This document shows, piece after piece, positions 59,129-64,000 of a stretch of 64,000 nt of DNA (position 1 is its first letter; each line of letters starts with the position of its first letter). The stretch is from Zea mays (lineage: Eukaryota; Streptophyta; Magnoliopsida; Poales; Poaceae): assembly GCF_902167145.1 (NCBI RefSeq), contig NC_050098.1:117156207-117220206 (forward strand), written 5' to 3'. Under the pieces are notes generated by a model that saw only the letters and a program-made list of their open reading frames with translations, was not told where the DNA came from and made no database searches. The position numbers and the translations under genes are program-made.

Positions 59129-61384
59129 ATGGCGAACCACGAGCTAGTCCTTGGACACGGGCAGGATGCGGAGCTGGCGCTGGGGCCGAACCACCACGAC
59201 TTCGGCCAAGACCACGGGCTGGGTCTCGGACACAGCCACGACCTCGGCCTCGGCGGCCACGCACACGACCACGAGCTCGTGCTGGGCCAGTCGCACGAGC
59301 ACGACCACCAGCTCGTCCTCGGGCACCACCACGATGACGATCACCAGCTGGTTCTCGGGCACGACGACCACCACCACCACCATGTTCACCACGCCGGTGA
59401 GCTAGTTCTGAGGCAGGGCCACGATGGGGACTCTGAGACTCTGGAAGTGCAGGGCCACCACCATGACGAGCTTGACTTGTCGGAGAGCCACGAGCTGACG
59501 CTTGCCGAGACACACCACCTGGGCGTTGATCAGAATTTCGATCAGCTCTCGCTGGAGCAGGCTCATGAGCTCGCGCTGCAGCCGCATGATCTCTCCCAGG
59601 CTCCTCTTGCAGTCGCTCCTGTTGTCCAGTCACGGACCATGGTTGTGAGCCCTGAGTTTCAGCTCGCAGTGGGACAGCAGTTTCCCGATGTTGTCAGCTG
59701 CCGCAGGGCCATCCGCAACACTGCCATCGCCTGCCACTTTGAGATACAGACGGTGAAGTCTGACAAGTCCCGCTTCACCGCTAAGTGTGCTGCCGAGAGC
59801 TGCCCGTGGCGCATACATGCAGCAAAGCTCCCCGGTGTGCCCACCTTCTCCATTAGAACCATACATGACAACCACAGCTGTGTCGGGATCAACCATCTTG
59901 GCCATCAGCAGGCATCTGTTCAGTGGGTTGCGAACACTGTCGAAGAGAGGCTACGTGAGAACCCAGAATACAAGCCTAAGGAAATTTTGGAAGAAATCCA
60001 CAAGGCCCATGGCATCACCCTATCCTACAAGCAAGCTTGGAGAGGTAAGGAGCGGATCATGGCTGCGGTTCGAGGGTCTTTTGAGGAAGGATACCGTCTC
60101 CTGCCTGAGTACTGTAGGCAGGTGGAAAGAACAAATCCAGGAAGTATAGCTCGAGTGTATGGAAACCCAGATGACAATTGCTTTCGGCGACTCTTCATAT
60201 CATTCAGTGCATCAATATTTGGCTTTGTCAATGCATGCCGTCCACTTATTGGGCTTGATAGGACCCTTCTGAAAAACAAGTATCTTGGCACCTTGTTTCT
60301 TGCCACTGGTTTTGATGGGGATGGTGCTCTCTTTCCTCTGGCATTTGGCGTGGTTGATGAGGAAACTGACGAGAACTGGGTATGGTTCTTGTCTGAGCTG
60401 CATGAGTTGCTGGAGAAGAACACAGAGAACATGCCAAGGCTGACCATCTTGTCCGATAGACGGAAGGGCATTACTGATGGAGTTGAATTCAACTTCCCAA
60501 CTGCATTCCACGGGTACTGCATGCGCCATGTTAGTGAAGCCTTCAAAAAGGAGTTCAACAATCCTGTGCTTGCCAACCTTCTCTGGGAAGCTGCTCATGC
60601 GCTGACTGTGATTGAGTTTGAAACTAAGCTGCTAGAGATAGAGGACGCTTCACCAGAAGCTGTTGTTTGGATAAGGCACCTACCTTCACGTCTTTGGGCC
60701 ACGGCTTACTTTGAGGGGACAAGGTACGGTCATCTAACAGCAAACATCGCGGAGTCGCTGAATTCCTGGATACTGGATGCCTCTGGCCTTCCTATAGTTC
60801 AGATGATGGAATGCATCCGTCGCCAGCTGATGACTTGGTTCAACGAGCGACGCGAAGCAAGCATGCAGTGGAACACAATCCTCGTGCCTGCAGCCGAGCG
60901 TCGTGTTCAGGAGGCCATTGAGCGTGCACGGGGTTACCAGGTGGCCCGGGCCAACGAGGCGGAATTCGAGGTCATCTCAGCTCACGAGGGAACAAACGTT
61001 GTGGACATCCGCAACAGGTGCTGTCTGTGCCGGGGGTGGCAGCTCTATGGCGTGCCGTGTGCTCATGGTGTGGCAGCTCTCCTCTCCTGCAGGCAGAACG
61101 TCCACCGCTACACTGAGAGCTGCTTCACCGTGGCAACATACCGCAAGACTTATTCGCAGACCATACACCCAATCCCTGACAGGACCCTCTGGGATGAAAC
61201 AGCAGATCAAGGCCAGGTCAAGGTGGAGATGATCATCAATCCACCGAAGTCACTGAGGCCCGCAGCACAGCCAAGGAAGAAGAGGGTTAGAGCGGAGGAC
61301 CGTGGGCGAGTCAAGCGGGTTGTTCATTGCAGCCGCTGCAACCAGACTGGACACTTCAGAACCACATGTGCTGCTCCAATATGA
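59129..61384 (+). CDS. MUG: MUSTANG-family domesticated Mutator transposase
   Basis: Single uninterrupted 751-codon frame, with ATG at 59129 following a likely 5'-UTR intron. Residues 1-150 are an unusual His/Gly/Leu-rich region of repeated HELVLGH-type units. Then come a MuDR-type N-terminal domain (about 180-260: FTAKCAAESCPWRIHAAKLP) and the MULE catalytic core with LIGLDRTLLKNKYLGTLFLA, LTILSDRRKGITDGV, CMRHVSEAFKKEF and HLTANIAESLNSWI, so Asp-Asp-Glu positions look retained. A SWIM finger CLCRGWQLYGVPCAH and a CCHC knuckle CSRCNQTGHFRTTC follow. No terminal inverted repeats flank it. Arabidopsis MUG genes are immobile, conserved and needed for normal growth, flowering and fertility; acting as a nuclear DNA-binding regulator is inference. 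There is no PB1 domain, which favours the MUGA subgroup. Confidence 0.9.
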   Translation: MANHELVLGHGQDAELALGPNHHDFGQDHGLGLGHSHDLGLGGHAHDHELVLGQSHEHDHQLVLGHHHDDDHQLVLGHDDHHHHHVHHAGELVLRQGHDGDSETLEVQGHHHDELDLSESHELTLAETHHLGVDQNFDQLSLEQAHELALQPHDLSQAPLAVAPVVQSRTMVVSPEFQLAVGQQFPDVVSCRRAIRNTAIACHFEIQTVKSDKSRFTAKCAAESCPWRIHAAKLPGVPTFSIRTIHDNHSCVGINHLGHQQASVQWVANTVEERLRENPEYKPKEILEEIHKAHGITLSYKQAWRGKERIMAAVRGSFEEGYRLLPEYCRQVERTNPGSIARVYGNPDDNCFRRLFISFSASIFGFVNACRPLIGLDRTLLKNKYLGTLFLATGFDGDGALFPLAFGVVDEETDENWVWFLSELHELLEKNTENMPRLTILSDRRKGITDGVEFNFPTAFHGYCMRHVSEAFKKEFNNPVLANLLWEAAHALTVIEFETKLLEIEDASPEAVVWIRHLPSRLWATAYFEGTRYGHLTANIAESLNSWILDASGLPIVQMMECIRRQLMTWFNERREASMQWNTILVPAAERRVQEAIERARGYQVARANEAEFEVISAHEGTNVVDIRNRCCLCRGWQLYGVPCAHGVAALLSCRQNVHRYTESCFTVATYRKTYSQTIHPIPDRTLWDETADQGQVKVEMIINPPKSLRPAAQPRKKRVRAEDRGRVKRVVHCSRCNQTGHFRTTCAAPI

Positions 61385-61499
61385 ACAACGGCCAACCGAA
61401 CTGGGCACTTCAGTCCAGAACTTGTTGGTTATTAATTAGAGCTGCAGCATTCCTGTGACAAGTTAGCGTCTACTTGTGCAAGCTTCTTGCTTGCAGATG

Positions 61500-62160
61500 G
61501 GTCTTTTCCTTCCGTTTTCGGAAATTCAGTGTTAAATGGAAATGGTTACCGGAAATACGGAAACGAAATCAGTAAAAAAAAAATTCGGAAACGGAAACAG
61601 TTTGAGTCATTTCCTACAATTTTTGGAAATTACCGTATTTATTCGTTATTTTACCATCAGTAACGAATTCAGTAATTTTTCAAAAAAAATATTAAATCTG
61701 AACTGATCTTTTATACATTCATAATCAATTCGTCTTAGCTTATAAAAATATGAACTAATTTTTATTATTTTTCTAAAATCAAGATCTATCTAGTGATATA
61801 TATCTAATGATATATAGTTTAGAGTTGTTTGAAACTTTTATGGATCTTATTTATAGTTTACTTCCAATTATTACTTTTGATACATATATTCATAATTTGC
61901 ACGAGTGTCTGAAGGACCAGTATGATACTAATTATGTTGACTTTTTTGAAGTCAATTGTGGGTTCATAATACGATTTTTACTGGTGTAATTTATATTCCG
62001 ACCGTAACCGGTATGTTTTCCGTACCGAACTTTCGTTAGTGATGTTTTCAAATTATCGATGTTATTTTTGTTTTTGGAGTTATTGTTTTCGCTTTCGTTC
62101 ATGAAGGAAAACTATGAAAATGAAAATGGTTTTAGTGTTTACCGTCCGTTTTCATCCCTA
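61500..62160. mobile_element. Ac/Ds-like hAT relic
   Basis: The right end, ACCGTCCGTTTTCATCCCTA at 62160, matches the Ac/Ds terminus (TAGGGATGAAAACGG in reverse). Inside are AAACGG words (61587) and GGTTACCGG/ACCGGT motifs like the subterminal transposase sites of Ac. The left end near 61500 is unclear, and no 8-bp duplication was found. It lies in or just after the MUSTANG 3' UTR. No transposase is present. Confidence 0.6.
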
Positions 62161-63140
62161 CTTTTGGCCCCAGTCTCCACGCACTTGTCCTACTCCCCTG
62201 TACTGAAGCTCGATGGTTAGCAACACGTCGCTATCCTCTCTGCTCTCTACTGCCGTTGCCTGAAGGTGTTGCTATTGCCATGTGTCGCGCCATGTGGGTC
62301 ATCTCCCTCTCCCTTTGCGCCAAGTGCGATCTCTCCTTCCGTGGTGTGTGCAGCTGCTACACGACATATGACACACAGTCGACACCGTTCGTGCCACCCC
62401 TCTTCGTCCGCGTCACCTCTCTCCCTTTGCATCGCCCCTCTCCCTCCATGCCTCTGTTTGCTAGCAATCGGCTGCTATCACCCAACAATCGACTCCTCTC
62501 ATCCCCTCTGCCTCTATTTTGTTAAGCTACTGATCCCTCTGTTTTAGTATTTCACTTTATGTTATTGTCTGAAATTTTGATATATTGATATTTTCAATGT
62601 TGTTTAAAACTACGTTTAAACTTCATTTAAACGTTTAAAAGTCAAAACTTCACCCAAACTTCACCCATGAACGTTCCAATGTTTTATTGTTTTAATAACC
62701 TTGGTCCCCAGTTTAGCAAATCCCTTGAATTTCAGCAAATTGTTGCAGGGGTGGAGTAACGTGGCATTGGTCCACCTAGTATAAAAGACGAAAGAACTAT
62801 TACTTGTTCTTCTAATTTTGTCGCCAAATTTAGTTTGCTAGATCTTTCAAATAGTTGTGGTTACTGTTATGTTGCATTCAATCCATGATGAGAAAACTTT
62901 AGACAAAAAGTCAGCGCAACGACACCAGCTTCTGACAAAATTTATACATCAATGATACATGTACATTCTGCATGTTAGAATACAATGTTTAATACAGTCT
63001 TTTCAAGTCATCTAACTAATCATGATTAGTCGTGATTAGCAGTAGTATGGACTCGATAATACTCCTCGGCGCAATCAGACCAACATAATCGAATCGACTA
63101 GAAACCTAGTCGTTTGAGTAGTCGGTCACTAGTCATCTAA
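62161..63140. other. intergenic DNA without a recognised feature
   Basis: A C-rich stretch at about 62190-62520 has short open frames on both strands without recognisable content. The remainder is AT-rich. Confidence 0.4.
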
Positions 63141-63280
63141 CTAGGGTCCGACTTGTTTGAGAACAAGGAGATTGAAGGGGCTAAAATCCCATTGCTATTT
63201 AAAATTAAATAACAATGAGATTTTAGCCCATTTAATCTCTCCATCCTCCATCCTCCATCCCTTGCTCCCAAACAAACCCT
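63141..63280. mobile_element. small foldback MITE
   Basis: Ends AGGGTCC...TTGTTTGAGAACAAGG and, in reverse complement, AGGGTTTGTTTGGGAGCAAGG, flanked by TAA (63138-63140 and 63281-63283). The centre folds back: CTAAAATCCCATTGCTATTT pairs with AAATAACAATGAGATTTTAG. Confidence 0.7.
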
Positions 63281-63773
63281 TAAGGGTGGCTAGTGACTAG
63301 CCCAATGAGTGATAGGCTGATGACAATGTCATGGGCTTTGAGATCACCTCTTGAGAAGTTTTGGCCCACTAGGGTGTGGAATACTCTTCTCCGCCCTTCA
63401 AATTGAGCATCTTCTCTCTTCATCTCGTGTGGTCGTGCGACGCTTGGACTGCTCCCTAAAGAAGTCCACCACTGTCTAGACCATTGCCAGCTTGCCACTG
63501 ATGATGCCTAGAGCCTTGGAGATGAGCTCCTCGTTAGATAGTATAACTCTGCTGATCTGCTCTGCTCTCATGCTTTGCTCTTTGGGGTTTGTTGTAGCGT
63601 TGACTTGCTACAATGCTACACACAATGCTGCTCTAGCATCCATTACTTTTAGTGCTTGGTCAGTTGACCCTCCTGGTGCTGCATAATGTGGATGTGCATA
63701 TCTGAATCAACTATGGCGTGATGTGGTGCAAGTGTTGGTTCCTAAGCCTGATAGTGGTTGCACAAATAATGCC

Positions 63774-64000
63774 ATGACTTCATTAGTTGCATCAGATGTT
63801 GCCTCAACTTCCTCTAATATTGTAGATTGGTCTTCCATAGTAGAGAAGACCATAGCTACACTACTGACAAAAATGGCAGAGATGGCTCAATCTTTAGACC
63901 CAGGATGGAAGTTTGGATTCTGTCCAAATCCTGCAAACAAGGATATGGTTCAATGCATGTTTTTGCAAGAAGATTGTCCCTATAGGAATCAAAAGGTTCA
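63774..64000 (+). CDS. partial ORF with BED-finger-like Cys pattern, runs off the right edge
   Basis: An ATG at 63774 opens a frame that is still open at the window end. It reads MTSLVASDVASTSSNIVDWS and later MAEMAQSLDPGWKFGFCPNP then DMVQCMFLQEDC. The W-x5-C...C...C arrangement resembles the start of the BED zinc finger in plant hAT transposases and their domesticated relatives (DUF659-type), where Cys pairs are followed by His further on. The decisive part is outside the window, so the class is tentative. The frame is open upstream to 63687, so the true start could be earlier or spliced. Confidence 0.4.
   Translation, partial: MTSLVASDVASTSSNIVDWSSIVEKTIATLLTKMAEMAQSLDPGWKFGFCPNPANKDMVQCMFLQEDCPYRNQKV

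Noticed and set aside
59097..59633. Open frames on the minus strand opposite the MUSTANG His-rich region
   Set aside because: Mirror of the repetitive GC-rich codons of the sense gene; the sense frame has recognised domains.
62247..62547. Small protein-coding gene in the C-rich intergenic stretch
   Set aside because: Short overlapping frames on both strands, Pro/Ser/Leu-rich without motif or splice support.

Overview
The window is a stretch of a large grass nuclear genome, most probably maize (Zea mays) or a close relative. The evidence is: host genes broken into many introns with canonical GT-AG borders; abundant nested LTR retrotransposons of the SIRE/Maximus (Opie/Ji-like), Tat (Grande-like) and Tekay/Del types; a SIRE LTR full of CACCGGACAGTCCGGTG-type palindromes, which I associate with maize; Tourist-like MITEs; and an Ac/Ds-like terminus. 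Nothing prokaryotic, no tRNA or rRNA gene and no CRISPR array was seen.

Two host genes are visible. (1) The 3' part of a TRAF-like MATH-domain gene (relatives of Arabidopsis TRAF1a/TRAF1b, also called MUSE14/MUSE13) runs on + from 5084 to 21286. Its 5' exons lie beyond the left edge. A decayed Ty1/copia element (1-4184) occupies the intron upstream of the first visible exon, and an 11.4-kb Tat-type gypsy element (7091-18522, target-site duplication CTGAT) occupies a later intron. All visible splice sites and reading phases still agree. (2) A domesticated Mutator transposase gene of the MUSTANG family (59129-61384, +) has an intact 751-codon single-exon reading frame and a histidine-rich N-terminus.

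Between them lies a nest of transposons about 35 kb long. The outermost is a Tourist/PIF-Harbinger-like element (21901-57279, duplication TTA). Inside it two Mutator-like copies sit head to head around one (TA)n tract. The first is a fragment (about 22440-24180, minus orientation). The second (24229-56912) is nearly complete and is bounded by (TA)n on both sides. It carries a multi-exon Ulp1/C48 cysteine-protease gene on + and a FAR1-type transposase gene on -. A SIRE-type copia element (34659-56337, minus orientation, duplication CCAAA) has split the first exon of that transposase. A Tekay-type chromovirus (40058-52325, plus orientation, duplication AGCCC) has in turn inserted in the SIRE element. 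The Tekay copy is the best preserved: gag-pol keeps a single frame from 44669 to 49207, with only four in-frame stops.

The most interesting observations concern the Tekay-like element. Its 3-kb LTR contains exon-like blocks whose splice signals and phases fit together and keep one frame open to a stop in both LTRs. It also has an extra ORF upstream of gag, and the start codons of both the extra ORF and gag directly abut splice-acceptor sequences. The Tat element carries a large antisense gene. Most premature stops in the retroelements on + are CAG-to-TAG changes, as expected from decay of CHG-methylated cytosines.

The right flank (57283-64000) holds a 355-bp Tourist-like MITE, the MUSTANG gene, an Ac/Ds-like relic, a foldback MITE, and the start of an open frame with a BED-finger-like Cys pattern that runs off the edge.
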